From assembly GCA_037954325.1 (NCBI GenBank), contig JBBMNZ010000031.1, forward strand, positions 1,270,001-1,334,000: 64,000 nt of DNA, given 5' to 3'. Position 1 is the first letter of the stretch. Every line of letters begins with the position of its first letter. A model generated the notes under the pieces. It saw only the letters and a program-made list of their open reading frames with translations. It was not told the DNA's origin and made no database searches. Both the position numbers and the translations under genes were made by a program. The stretch comes from Fistularia commersonii. Taxonomy: Eukaryota > Chordata > Actinopteri > Syngnathiformes > Fistulariidae. This document shows positions 36,307 to 48,142 of the stretch, piece after piece.

Positions 36307-38830
36307 TCCAGTTACAGTTTCAAAAGATAAAACCATGTGGTCATAAAGTGCTGATCACAATGAGTTGAAGTGTTTTTGGTATTAAGTGGAAAAACTAATG
36401 AACTCTTTTCAGGCGGTGTCTCATGCTGAAATATGTTGTATAAGAGATGATTCTGCACAATATATGTCAAAATCACTGTAATCCAAACACAGGTTGAAGA
36501 GATATAGCCATGTGGTCAAAAAGTGCTGATCACAATTAGTTGATACGTTTTTGTCAAAGAGTGTAAATAACTAATAAATTCCATCAACCTGGTGTTTGGT
36601 GCTAAAATATGTTGAATAGGACATAATTCTGCACAATATGTCAAAATCACTCATATCCAGTTATAGTTTCAAAAGACATAGCCATGTGGTCCAAAAGTGC
36701 TTATCACAACAAGTTGAAGTGTTTTTGTCACAGAGTAGATACCTAATAAATTCCATTATGCTGATGTTGGTGCTGAAATATGTTGAATAGGACATGATGA
36801 TTGGCAATATCTGTCAAAATCACTGTAATCCAAACATAAATTCAAAAGATATCGCCATGTGTCAAAAAGTGCTTATCCCACCGAGTTGAAGTGTTTTTGG
36901 TATTAAGTGGAAAAAAACTAATGAATTCCTTTCAGGTGGTGTCTGGTGCTGAAATATGTTGTATAGGACATGATTCTCTGCAAGTTATATGTCAAAATCG
37001 CTCAAATCCAGCTATAGTTTCAAAAGATATAGCCATGTGTTCAAAAAGTGCTTATCTCACCGAGTTGAAGCGTTTTTGGTACAAAGTGAAATAACTCATG
37101 AATTCTTTCAAGCAATTTACTGGTGCTGGAATATGTTTTCTAGGACATTTTACTTCACATTATATGTCAAAATCGCCCAAATCCAGTTGTAGTTTCAAAA
37201 GGCATAGCCGTGTTGTCAAAAAATGCTCATCACAATTAGTTGAAGCGTTTTTGTTGGAGAGTGTAAATAACTAATTAATTCTATTATGCTGATGTTTTGT
37301 GCTGAAATATGTTGAATACCACATGATTGTGCACAATATCTTTCAAAATCACTGTAATCCAGACCCAGGTTTAAAGGATATAGCAATGTTTTCAAAAAGT
37401 GCTTATCTCACCAAGTTGAAGCGTTTTTGGTACAAAGTGTAAATAACTCATGAATTCTTTCAAGCAATTTCCTTGTGCCGAAATAGGTTGAATAGGACAT
37501 GATTTTGTACAATATAATTCAAAATCACTAAAATCCAAGCACAGGTTCAAAACATATTGCCATGTGTCCAGAAAGTGTTTATCTCACCAAGTTAAGCCTT
37601 TTTGGTACAAAGTTTAAAATAACAAATGAATTCTTTCAAGCTGGTGTCTGGTGCTGAAATATTTTGAATAGGAAATGATTGTGCACAATATATGTCAAAA
37701 TCATTCAAATCCAGCCACAAGCTCAAAGGTCATAGTCATGTGGTAAAAAAGTGCTTATCTCCACGAGTTGAACCAATTCTGGTACAAAATGTAAATAACT
37801 AATGAATTCTAACAAGCTGCTGTCTGGTGCTGAAATATGTTGAACAGGACATGATTGTGCACAATATATGTCAGAATCACTCAAATCCAGCTACAAGCTC
37901 AAAAGTCATAGTCATGTGGTAAAAAAGTGCTTATCTCCACGAGTTGAACCAATTTTGGTACAAAATGTAAATAACGAATGAATTCTAACAAGCTGCTGTC
38001 TGGTGCTGAAATGTGTTGAACAGGGCATGATTGTGCACAATATATGTCAAAATCACTGAAATCCAGCCACAAGTTTAAAAGATATAGCCATTTTTTCATA
38101 AAGTACTTATTTCACTGAGTTGAAGCGTTTTTTTATACAGAGTGTAAATAATTCATGAATTCTTTCAAGCTGGTGTCTGGTGCTGAAATATCTTTAAGAG
38201 GACATGATCGTGCACAATATACTCTAAAATCACTCAAATCCAGCCAAAGGTTCAAAAGATATAGCCATGTGGTCAAAAAGTGCTTATCTCCTTGAGTTGA
38301 AGCTATTTTCAGTACAAAGTGTAAATAACTCATGAATTCTTTCAAGCTGGTGTCTGGTGCTGAAATATGTTGAATAGGAAAATGATTGTCCACAATATAC
38401 TTCAAAATCACTAAAATCCAGCGACAAGTTCAAAACATATAGCCATGTGGTCAAAAAGTGCTTATCTCACCGAGTTGAAGCGTTTTTGATACAGAGTGTA
38501 AATAACTAATGAATTATTTAAAGATGGTTACCGGTGCTGAAATATGTTGAATAGGACATGCTTCTGCACAATCCATGTCAAAATCACTTTAATCCAGCCA
38601 CAGGTTCAAAACATATAGCCATTTGTCCAGAAAGTGTTTTATCTCACCAAGTTAAGCCTTTTTGGAACAAAAAATAACTTATGAATTCTTTCAAGCTTTT
38701 TGTCTGGTGCTGAAATATGTTGAATAGGACAAGATTCTACACAATATAGGTCAAAACCACTCAAATCCAGCAGCAGGATAAAAAAATTATAGCCATGTTG
38801 TCAAAAAGTGCATATTTCACTGATTTGACG
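36307..38830 (-). repeat. Satellite subfamily B, last segment
   Basis: About 14 inverted monomers that become more irregular to the right. 37,660-38,060 contains a duplicated variant with AAGGTCATAGTCATGTGGTAAA and ACGAGTTGAACCAATT. The last recognisable unit ends near ATTTCACTGATTTGACG (about 38,827), the right boundary of the satellite domain. Confidence 0.9.
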
Positions 38831-39350
38831 TTAAAATTTCAATCCTATTTGTCTATTTTAGACAGTTAATGTCAATAATATAACTTTTAAAGCTATTAAA
38901 ATTAAAATTTTGAAATTTTACTCAATATCTCTTCTCATTTATTCAAGTATTTATTAACTTATGGCTATCCTCACCTGGGTAACACTAATCCAAAGTGGTA
39001 AGGTTAAGGAAAAAAATTACTTCTCTGGTGACCTTCTCTGCTACTGCTAATGCTAATGCTGACCTTAAACAAAAGAGCAAAATCACACAAACTCTTAGTG
39101 GTTAAGGTAAAGAAAAAAAAACTGCTTTGATGATCTTCTCCAATAACCCTAACCCTCACCTTCACCGGTCTGTTGAGCTTCTCTAATAACTCTTACCCTC
39201 ACCCTAAGTGGTGAGGGTGAGGAAAATAACTGGTCTGGTGATCTTCTCTAATAACCCTAACCCTAAACCTAAGTGGTTAGGATGAGGAAAAGAATAACTG
39301 CTTTGGTGAACTTCTCCAATAACTATCAAAACTTTGTAAAGTAACTTTTT
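38831..39350. repeat. Degenerate tandem repeat with CCCTAA-like stretches
   Basis: About 150 bp of AT-rich sequence is followed by a decayed repeat. Units start AGTGGT(T/A)AGG(T/A)TRAGGAAAA near 38,994, 39,096, 39,207 and 39,271. They contain CTTCTCTAATAACCCTAACCC, where CCCTAA-like hexamers recur (near 39,145 and 39,250) but never as a clean telomeric array. No coding sequence was seen. Confidence 0.65.
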
Positions 39351-39375
39351 CCTCTTCTTCTTTCGGCTTTTCCCG

Positions 39376-40041
39376 TCAGGGGTCGCCACAGCGAGTCAAC
39401 TTTCTCCATCTAACCCTATTCTCTGTATCCTCCTCTCTCACACCAACAACCTTCATATCCTCTCTTACCACGTCCATAAATCTTCTCTTTGGTCTTCCTT
39501 GAGACCTCTTGCCTGGCAGCTCCAATCCCAGCATCCGTCTACCAATATATTCTCTATCCCTCTTCTGTACATGACCGAACCATCTCAGTCTGGCTTCTCT
39601 GACCTTCTCCCCAAAACATCTAACATGTGCTGTTCCTCTGATGGACTCATTCCTGATCCCATCCATCCTGGTCACTCCCAAAGAGAACCTCAACATCTTC
39701 ATCTCTGCAACCTCTAGTTCTGCCTGCTGTCTTTTGGTCATTGTAACAGTTTCTAGTCCATACATCATCGCTGGTCTCACCACTGTCTTGTACATCTTTC
39801 CTTTTATTCTGGCCGATAGCCTTCTATCACATAGTACCCCTGACACTTTTCTCCACCCATTCCAACCTGCTTGGACCCGTCTCTTCACCTCTTTTCCACA
39901 CTCTCCGTTGCTCTGGATCGTTGAACCCAAGTACCTGAAATCCCCCAGCTTCTTGATCTCCACTCCCTGTAGCCTCACCGTTCCACCCAAGTTCCTTTCA
40001 TTCACACACATATATTCTGTCTTGCTGCGACTAACTTTCAT
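39376..40041 (-). pseudogene. RTE polymerase C-terminal fragment
   Basis: A 221-residue frame starting at MKVSRSKTEYMCVNER. It has the same thumb/C-terminal order as copy 2 (GVEIKKLGDFRYLGSTIQ, ARLRWFGHVQKRDREYIGRR, RSQGRPKRRFMDVVREDMK) and ends CGDP. It is intact to the normal stop, but the catalytic palm is deleted, so the product would be inert. Confidence 0.88.
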
Positions 40042-40218
40042 GTATGGCTCATCAACTTAATCTCTCTCGTTGTCACAATTCTGCACATCCCCTTTATTCT
40101 TAAAAATAGGCACCGTCACAATACGTCTCCATTCTTCAGGCATCTTCTCACTCTCTAAGATCCTGTTGAATAATCTAGTCAGAAAATCTACCGCTGCCTC
40201 TCCTAGACACTTCCACAC

Positions 40219-41729
40219 CTACACAGGACCAACTGCTTTTCCACTCTTCATCCTCTTCAATGCCTTCCTCACTTCACTTTTACTAATTTGTGCTACTTTG
40301 TGGTCTACAATAGTCACCTCTTCTACCCTTGCCTCTCTTTCATTTTCCACATTCATCAGCTCTTCAAAGTACTCTTTCCATCTTCCCATCACTCTTCTAG
40401 CATCAGTCAATACATTTCCCTCTCTGTCCTTAATCCCCCGGACCTGTTGTACATCCTTTCCATCTTTATCTCTCTGTTTCGCCAACCTGTATAGATCATT
40501 CTCACCCTCCTTACTATCCAACCGAGCATACAAGTCATCGTACGCCCTTTGTTTTGCCTTTGCTACCTCTATCTATACCTTTTGCCGCATCTCCCTAAAC
40601 TCCTGTCTGTTCTCTTCAGTCCTCTCAGTATCCCACTTCTTCTTTGCTAACCTCTTTCTCTGTATACACTCCTGCACTACCTCCTTCCACCACCAAGTCT
40701 CCTTATCTATTTTCCTTCCAGATGGCACACCAAGTACTCTTCTACCTGTCTCCTTGATAACACTAGCTGTTGTTGTCCAATCATCTGGAAGCTCACCCTG
40801 ACCACCCAGACCCTTTCTCAACTCCTCCCTGAAAACCATGCAACACTCCTCCCTTTTCAGCTTCCACCACTTTGTCCTCTGCTCTGTCTTTGTCCTCTTC
40901 ATCTTCCTTGTCACCAGTCATCCTACAAACCAGCATCCTATGCTGTCTGGCTACACTCTCACCTACAACTACTTTGCAGTCACTGGTCTCTTTCCGGTTA
41001 CCTCGTCTATACAAGATGTAGTCTACCTGCGTGTTCCTACCTCCGTTCTTATAAGTTACCCTATGTCCCTGTTTTTTCTGGAAAAAGGTGTTCACTACAG
41101 CCATTTCCATCCTTTTTGCAAAATCTACCACCATCTGTCCCTCTGCATTCCTATCCTGGATACCAAATCTGCCCATCACTTCTTCATCCCCTCTATTGCC
41201 TACACCAACATGTCCATTGAAGTCCACACCAATTACCACTCTCATTTCTGGGAATATTCTGCATCACTTCATCTAACTCATTCCAGAACTTCTCCTTCTC
41301 TTCAGATTCACATCCCACCTGCGGGGCATAGCCACTCACAACATTGAGCATCACACCTTCAATTTCCAATTTCAGACTCATAAGTCTATCTGACATTCTT
41401 TTCACCTCTAGGACGATCCTAACAAACTCCACCTTCAAGATAACTCCTAATCCATTTCTCCTCTTGTCAGTACCATAATAGTACAACTTAAAGCCTGCTC
41501 CTAAGCTTCTAGCCTTACTACCTTTCCACCTGGTGTCCTGGACACACAGTATATCCACCTTCCTTCTCTGCATCAAGTCGATCAACTCTCTACCTTTACC
41601 TGTCATAGTCCCAATATTCAAAGTCCCTACTCTCAGTCCCAGGCTCTTTCCTTTCCTCCTCTCTCTCTCTGCTTCCAAACACGCACTCCTCCTCTTCTTC
41701 TTCTTGTTCTTCGACCCAGAGTAGCCCAA
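40219..41729 (-). pseudogene. RTE endonuclease and polymerase N-terminus, broken
   Basis: Frames in order: 41193-41729 gives the apurinic-like endonuclease start (LRVGTLNIGTMTGKGRELID, VDILCVQDTRWKGSKARSLG, MLNVVSGYAPQV). 40793-41245 gives its end (VIGVDFNGHVGVGNRGDEE, NTQVDYILYRR), with the D-x-N and H residues expected for the EEP nuclease fold. 40573-40914 and 40219-40533 continue into the polymerase N-terminus (SEVRKALKRMKSGKAVGP). At least three frame breaks separate them. The family nicks target DNA for reverse transcription. Confidence 0.9.
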
Positions 41730-41803
41730 TTTCCATTAGTACCCTGTCGGTTATCAGTACCAATGGCGGTCATTGTTAACCCGGTCCGCGACCGATCCGG
41801 TAT

Positions 41804-41914
41804 AAAATAACTCTCACATTAAAATGCTCGGTAAATCTGATTGTTTTGAAATGGATGAAGCATCAACACACACAATTGTATGCATGCACTCACAGACACG
41901 AGCCATGTAACCAA
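41804..41914. other. Gap between LINE and stox2 3' end
   Basis: Short unique AT-rich stretch just downstream of the candidate stox2 cleavage site. On the minus strand it is GU-rich (GTGTCTGTGAGTG, complement of about 41,886-41,900), as expected beyond a polyadenylation site. Nothing else is seen. Confidence 0.4.
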
Positions 41915-41935
41915 ACATTGTTATTTTTATTATCT

Positions 41936-41941
41936 TAAAAA
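41936..41941 (-). terminator. stox2: Candidate distal polyadenylation signal
   Basis: AATAAA on the minus strand. It is followed about 35-50 bases downstream by GTGTCTGTGAGTG, a GU-rich element of the usual kind. Other AATAAA copies closer to the stop codon are possible alternatives. Confidence 0.4.
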
Positions 41942-43843
41942 GTAACACAATCCCCATAGGGTATCACATACACAACAACAAGGGTAACACCAGTACTAAC
42001 ATCGAAGGGACTCTCAGATATTATAGACATTTAAAAAAAAAATCCCTCTTTTTATTGTTTAAATTATTTGACTAGGCATGACAGATAAACATCATTTACA
42101 GGTATGACTTACTGTCACCATTTCAAACAATGTTATTGTTGAACCTCCACTGTTATAAACCACCAGAGATGTTAAGGGAAGACATTTCATGGACTGTCAG
42201 TGTAGAAAAGGGATGGAAGGTTACAGGATCGTGGCCGAAGGTGGCAGGGTAGAGGAGGAAGAGGAGATGGAGGGCCACTGGGCCAGATGGTAGTAGGGGG
42301 AGGATTTGAGGAAGGGAAGGCAGAGGGGGCAGTGCAAATATCAGAAATGGAGCCCCACCAGACAAGAGACCCAGCAGCCCTGTTTTACTGGTGGAACTGG
42401 ATAGCAGGTGAGGCGGGGCAGGGCAGAACCCCACCATGGAGCAAAAGCTGAAAACGCCTCACAGGTGGGTGGGGTTGCGTTCAACTGTGGGGCCCAGAAC
42501 TCAACTGTAGTGGTAAATCCATCGATAGTGGTACCACCCTGGATGGTTACGGTAGAACAGAGACAAGAACTTGACTAGCAGAACCAGGACTTCTCCCTGT
42601 CTGTGTCTTCTTGATTGAATAGGGGTGAGGCCCAACTGGGTTGGTGCGGCTGGGACTGAACCCCTGTGTGGAGAGGTAGACTTGGGACTACAACCCTACT
42701 GTCATGATGTAGTAAGGACTAAAGGCCTAGTGGTGAGGGCTTTTCATGACTTGAGACCAAACTGTTTAGTTGCAGGAGATGAGGACCCGACTTGAGATGA
42801 AGAATGTTGTCGACAAGAACATCAGAAAATAAAAAGTTGGCGGGAAACACAAAAGTTGTCTCTGAGGGGCTTTCGCTTGGGTTGTTGTTCATTATGGGTT
42901 AAAATACAGCTCCAGACCTCACTGCAATGCGACAGTGCTCTAGAGCATCGGAGTCAGGGTTGGATGAGAACTTCTCTTTCATTTCATTCCTGCTTTGTTT
43001 CTTTTGGTTTAGTGGGCAGTGGTGTGTTTTCCCAGGAAGTACTAGCCTAGTTGAGACACTTTGGACACACTGACACTGGTAAGTCAGCCCCAAACGCCCT
43101 GCCCAATGACCTATGCTAACCAGGTTTTTCTCCATTCATGGTACTTTTAAGAAATCTGCTTGCAAACAGATCAGAAAGCAAAAAATTTGGTAGTTAGGGG
43201 GAAAACACTCCACAAACCATTCAACCGATTCCAACCACAGCAGATCAACTGAAGAACCTCCTGACCTCATAAACTCTTTGAGTTTCTTCCATAACTGACC
43301 GGAACAAAGATTACTGGATGAATTTGAATTCCCGTGCCATGAAACGGCAGGTTGATGTTGGAGATCGAAGAGGATTAGTTTGTTGAAAATTGATGAAACT
43401 ACGACTACAGTGTAAGCAAAGCATGCACATAGTCTTGGCTCAGGTAGAGGGTGGAGGCCAAAGAACCAGCCAGTGTCTCTACAAATGGATTGACAGAATT
43501 TGGGGCTCAGGAGAGCTCACTTTTCTTTCTAATTTCCTTCATCCTTTTGTAAAAAAAAGGAAAAAAAGAGACCACTCACTCCCTCGTCCGTGCTGAAGTC
43601 ACCTAGGCTGTCCATGGTCAAATGTGTATGAGACAAAGCCAAGTTCTGCACCAAGGGTTTGAGTGTGGAAACCACTTGGGACTTGTGCTGAAGTCTGACG
43701 CAGTGGGATCTCCCAGCATGCAACTCCCTCACTTAACGCTGCCCTGCTGCGAGTCCCAATTGTGTATCAAGCATTGCAGTGGTGGTGGTTGTAATGATGA
43801 CAATTCCAGAATGGGATGTGGACAGTGCAGTGCTCCTCAAGTG

Positions 43844-43857
43844 CCACCAGAGGGTAG
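43844..43857 (+). promoter_or_regulatory. CTCF-like motif
   Basis: CCACCAGAGGGTAG matches the core of the vertebrate CTCF consensus with one mismatch (T for C). It is a single weak match by eye and may be chance. Confidence 0.2.
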
Positions 43858-43928
43858 ACATCATGTACCATCAAAAGCCTTACTAGTGAACCAAGGAGAA
43901 CTAGGGGGAGTCCAGCACTTTGATGTGA

Positions 43929-43951
43929 GTGTGTGTGTGTGTGTGTATGTG
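43929..43951 (+). repeat. GT microsatellite
   Basis: An alternating GTGTGTGT tract of about 20 bases in the probable 3' UTR. It is the cause of antisense HTHTHT open frames here. Confidence 0.85.
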
Positions 43952-44462
43952 GTGTTGTGTAGACATTCACAGGCTAGAGGCTGATGACAGCGTGATAGCG
44001 GATAGGATGGGCTGTGTTTTTGCTGTTGTGGAGGTAGTTGTAAACGTGTCAGTACAAAACACTGGAATGTCTCCCTGAGCCTATCGGAGGTGGGTACATC
44101 AATCATGACCAATCAGGGAACCTATAGGACAGCAGGATTCTTCACCATGGCAATCACATCCAGGCCACCTGAGGATCTCACATGTCTGGTCAACCCCATT
44201 GGTCTATCTGCCTGTTTGGTCACTTCACCCAAATGCCATTTGAAATACTGATGTCCGCCTCCAGTGATCAAGGCAAGGAATTGCATTTCCAACTGAAGTT
44301 ATGTGAAACTCTTAATTTTGCGTTGTTTCTTTTTGCCCATCAGTTACACAGAGCGGCGCACAGGGGTGTGTGTGGCTATTGAAAAGTGAAGACATCAGCC
44401 TGTCAGGTGAATTATGGGAATTGTGAAACACTGATGTATGTACTGCTGAAATTTTGATACTA

Positions 44463-44503
44463 AAAACGAAAACGAAAACAAAAACAAAAACAAAACAAAA
44501 AAA
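44463..44503 (+). repeat. AAAAC-rich microsatellite
   Basis: Repeated AAAACG then AAAAC units. It produces the Phe/Val-rich artefact peptide on the minus strand. Confidence 0.85.
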
Positions 44504-44948
44504 CTTGACTACCAGCAAAAGCATCTTCATAAAATGATATGTAAGCAAATTTCTTTTTTTTTTGCAGGAGAGAAATATTTTTCTTTTGAACACAATGAAT
44601 GATATGGACCAGAATATAAAACAATTGATAAAATAAAAACAAGTTATCCAAAAGAATGAAGGGACTTCCGGTTGTCTCGCATCTGCACCATCCAGACATG
44701 AGGAATGGCGCAATTTCACTAAAACGCTCCATGGAGGGGAATAAATGGGCTGTGGCTGAGTGATGCAGGAGAAACCAATCAGACAACAGCCATTCAAAAC
44801 CGGATTCCAACCACAGCAACACTCGGTTTTATTAGGATCATTATTATGGTCATTGCTGAGCATAATAAATCTTAGCACCATGAGTGAGCACGGCTCAGAG
44901 ATTTGCTTTGAACCGTTTGAAACTCCAGTAGTCATGACCAAAACATAA

Positions 44949-44980
44949 AAGAAAAAAAAAAAAAAAAAAGAAAGAAAAAT
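44949..44980 (+). repeat. Poly(A) tract
   Basis: A run of about 20 A followed by GAAAGAAAAATAAATAAA. It is simple low-complexity sequence. A poly(T) run of similar length occurs at about 45,132-45,150. Confidence 0.85.
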
Positions 44981-46551
44981 AAATAAAAGTCTCATCCTTG
45001 CTTGTTGTGAAAACCACTGACCGGGATCTGTTGGGACGGGAGCCACAAATAGAGCGCATGTTCTCGCTGATGCTTTTATGACGGACATCCGCAGCTCTTC
45101 AGCCGAAGACCATTTGTGCTAGTATAAATATCCTTTTTTTTTTTTTTTTTAAACACGGATGACTTCAGCTGGTGTAGCTCATTGAGGACCTGCTCAGAAC
45201 CTGTTTATCCATTGGATGCGGCTGCCATTTGTCTGCTAAGATGTTAACATTAATGCTATGAAAAATCCAATTATTTTTCTTTTCTCGTGACCGTTTGATT
45301 CTGTGTTTCTTTTGTAGAATATTTATTAAGATATGCCATATAAAATCTAACAGGTTTTTCTGATCTGATAAAAGTTTTTTTGTATTTCCTTTTAGGACTG
45401 TAAATATATTTGCTACTTCTGCTAACCAGTAAATATGTTAGCCTAAATTAGCAATCAAAATCCTACCTCAAAAAACAAGAAACCATCAAAATAATGGAGG
45501 AGAATCTGACTGACTGTTATCAAGTCAGATGTCAAAAAATAAAAAATCAGAAAGAAATTGATCAGAATTTAGCAATAAAATTGAAAAGTAGCTGGTAAAA
45601 TGTGCATGATGTTACATTAAAATATTAAGTTAATATTTTATCATATTATTAAATATTGTAAGTTTGCAATCTTTCAGCCTTTTTTATTTTTGCAATCAAG
45701 CAAACACATACAGTATATGCAACCTGTTACTAATCCTTGTCCTTGAAAAGTTAGATTTTTATATATTATAAATCTATTGTACCGAATGGTAACTTATATA
45801 ATGAGATAAACTTATGTGCCTGGGGCATCTCCAGAACTAAGCAGCTGCATCTAATGGACACTGAATAACACAAGCAGTTGAAAATATGGATTAAAGTTCA
45901 GTGTAATCAATATTACCTGTCAGAATGGTGGTGAGGATTGGTCAGTTTTTTGGACAGATGACGCTCGACAGTCCTGGTTGCGTGTTTGACCAGCTAACCC
46001 CCTCATTTGGTTGTTGGATGTTAGCCTGACAAGACATCCAGTGAGCAGGAAATGGATGGATGAGGATGTGTGAGCCATCACTAACAGTATTGGCAGAGCT
46101 TCCGCTCCTTGGGGGTGTACTACCAGAACACGCCACTGGAGGAGGACAAGCTGATCTGGAACAGCTGGAATGGGGGAGAGCGGAAATAACATGACCTGAG
46201 ATTACAGATTACCAGATTACTGGGACACAAACATATCCCACGCACACTCACACTCACACACACAAATAGAACCCACGTTAAATGAAACAACACAACAGCA
46301 GTGTGTAAACTAGAGGCTGTAGAATGACATGGTCAGTCTGCCCAGTGGCATGGCGAGTGTTCAATTCCTGGCGGTGTCACTTCTTCTGTTTTTTTAGCAG
46401 TCAATGTATATTTTTTGTTAACAGCTATAGTTCTGGCGGGCCCAAGTGGCACCACCGATTCAGTCTGTCAGTCTAAAGGTGTAACAGTCCTTGGGGAAGG
46501 GACTTGTCCTCCACAGCCCCTGTTTCGTTGGCCTGGCCTTTAGACACGGCC

Positions 46552-46756
46552 CTAAACGCTGGTGATTGATGCGAGGCAGGCGTTGGGCTTCTGTAGTTTT
46601 TCTGCTTGGGTGCCAGCAGGTTCGGGGATGGCGCGGAAAGAGAACGGGGGGCCGTTGCCGGTGGTGATTCCAAGGTGGCCTGGGCTTAGCACTAAATTCT
46701 GCCGGCGGTTGCTCTCCACAATAGAAGATGTGTTGGATGCTAGACTCTCCCTCGTA
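46552..46756 (-). CDS. stox2: stox2 last coding exon (storkhead-box 2 C-terminus)
   Basis: The acceptor TCTGCAG ends at 46,757. The exon starts with T, which completes the split CG|T codon from the 52023-54456 exon, so the protein runs GFNSPR|TRESLASN without a break. It encodes 67 residues with RESLASNTSSIVESNRRQN, FSFRAIPEPAG and QAEKLQKPNACLASITSV, then TAG at 46,552-46,554. This C-terminal tail is highly characteristic of vertebrate STOX2. STOX2 is a storkhead-box winged-helix nuclear protein; its biochemical role is less defined than that of STOX1. The long tail has no recognised enzyme domain. The splice phase and sequence agreement across a 5.3-kb intron make the assignment strong. Confidence 0.96.
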
Positions 46757-47007
46757 CTGCAGAGACACACAACGGCAGCACAAAAACATGACTATAGAGC
46801 AGGATGAGTGTGGGCAAGGACATCATGACCTAACACAAATTGCAGTTATATACAATGAAATATGTAGCATTACTGACATACTCGTTTGTAGCTTTTCATA
46901 AAAACAAAAAAACATACCTTTGAAATCACCTTGCTGTTGACAAACTGAAAAGCAAATTATTGTTAACTTGATAATTTTTCATGTATTAGTTCTCTATACA
47001 GCTTATT

Positions 47008-47237
47008 GGGGGTGGCGTGGTGGAGGAGGTATAGCGATTGTCTTTGGAACCAAACATTCCTGGTTTTATTCCCGGCTCCTCCTAGTGTGTCGAAGTGTTG
47101 TCAAGCGAGACACTGAACCCTTAATTGCTCCCCTGGCGCTGGTTGACGGCAGCCTACTGCTCATGGTTCATCCATGATGGGTTAATTGCAGAGAACGAAT
47201 TTCCCCACGAGGGATTAATAAAGGATAAATTATTATT
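47008..47237 (+). mobile_element. tRNA-derived SINE, degraded
   Basis: The head GGGGGTGGCGTGGTGGAGGAGGTATAGCG resembles a tRNA-like A-box region, and TTTTATTCCCGGCTCC sits where the B box and cytosine-rich tRNA end would be. The body contains GTGTCGAAGTGTTG and CGAGACACTGAACCC, common in fish tRNA SINEs. The end is CACGAGGGATTAATAAAGGATAAATTATTATTA, a LINE-type tail. Both promoter boxes are mutated. Confidence 0.7.
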
Positions 47238-48142
47238 ACTATTGTTATCCTGCACACAGGATTGTGGGTGACGTTGGGTGAGAGGCAGGTTTAATCTAGA
47301 CTCGTCACCTGTCAATCACAGGACCACAATAACAGAGGCATCAGACCATACGTGCAATCATTCACACCAACAGACAAATGATGACTCCATCCGGAATGCA
47401 TAGTCAACCATCAGAGTCAAACAGTTCAAAAGGAACATTTTTTGGGAGGCCACAGTGCTAACCACTGCAACACTGTTACATCTCTTTTACAACTTATTTG
47501 AATAAATATATGATAATATGCAGAGTCACTCATGCTTCATGAGCATGACAACTTGATTTTAGACCCCTGTTAAACTATGGCTTATTCGATAGAAATTGTC
47601 TTTAGAAACAATCATTGCCAAAAAAGGCACTATTACTTATCAAAAAAATATCTACCCAAACAATCACCAGGATGCTGTCAAATAAAACTCAAATTCAAAA
47701 TGTAAGACATTACTTCAAATGCACAAACTTATGAAGAAATAGCCAGAGAGTATCATTACAAAGAAATTCGCTAAACATTTATCTTCATCACATCGAACCA
47801 ATGAAATGACCAGGAAATTCTGAGGCAATTCAACTCTGACACCGAAGAAGACAACTTTGACGATTTTAGTGCACAGGACAAAGCCAAAGATAGCAATCAG
47901 CTAGCCAGTGCGGCTTATATTGACATGCGCTCAATAGTCCGGAAATTACGATATTTCATATTTTGTATCAAATGCAAAATGTGCCCATTCCCCTAAAGCC
48001 GGTGACTAAGTTCAAAATAATACTGCTCACTTCTTTAGCTTCACAATAACTTCTGGGCAACATATTATGCAGCCTTTCACAGCTACAGAACATCAGTGCC
48101 AGCACCTGTGTTTGCTGATGTCAAATTTTGGATTTAATATAA

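Larger units (their letters stand above)
39351..41803 (-). mobile_element. RTE-clade LINE copy 3, 5'-complete, internally deleted
   Basis: Minus-strand element with a GAAGAAG-type tail at 39,351. It extends past the start of the endonuclease ORF to a 5' region (GGATCGGTCGCGGACCGGGTTA near 41,800) that also begins copy 4. About 530 bp of the polymerase core (including the A-D-D motif) are missing. GATGAGCCATAC joins ATGAAAGTTAG at about 40,041-40,045. The rest is collinear with copy 2. Confidence 0.92.
41915..46551 (-). other. stox2: Probable stox2 3' untranslated region
   Basis: From the stop codon down to the satellite-side LINE there are 4.6 kb of mostly unique sequence without a convincing reading frame. 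This fits a long 3' UTR, which is known for STOX2 in other vertebrates. Minus-strand AATAAA signals are at 41,936-41,941, 42,051-42,056, 44,828-44,833, 45,322-45,327 and 45,683-45,688. The first is followed by a GU-rich stretch and would give the longest UTR. The extent is inferred only. Short repeats within it are listed separately. Confidence 0.45.

Noticed and set aside
35902..36336. Minus-strand 144-residue Gly/Arg-rich repetitive protein
   Set aside because: The repeats come from the 47-bp minisatellite and CCGTCTGCAACC repeats inside a solo LTR; the reading crosses the LTR edge into satellite.
42153..42437. Proline/leucine-rich minus-strand frame near 42.3 kb
   Set aside because: Low-complexity translation of purine-rich plus-strand sequence; no domain, and within the inferred UTR.
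44312..45088. 258-residue minus-strand frame with apparent membrane segments
   Set aside because: The Phe-rich segments are translations of poly(A) and AAAAC microsatellites within the probable stox2 3' UTR, and no domain is recognisable.
45920..46192. 90-residue minus-strand frame just downstream of stox2
   Set aside because: No recognisable family, no splice or start context, and it lies in the probable 3' UTR.
46460..46807. Alternative frames over the last stox2 exon
   Set aside because: Only the frame ending at 46,552 continues GFNSPR|TRESLASN with correct splice phase; the others are shadows.
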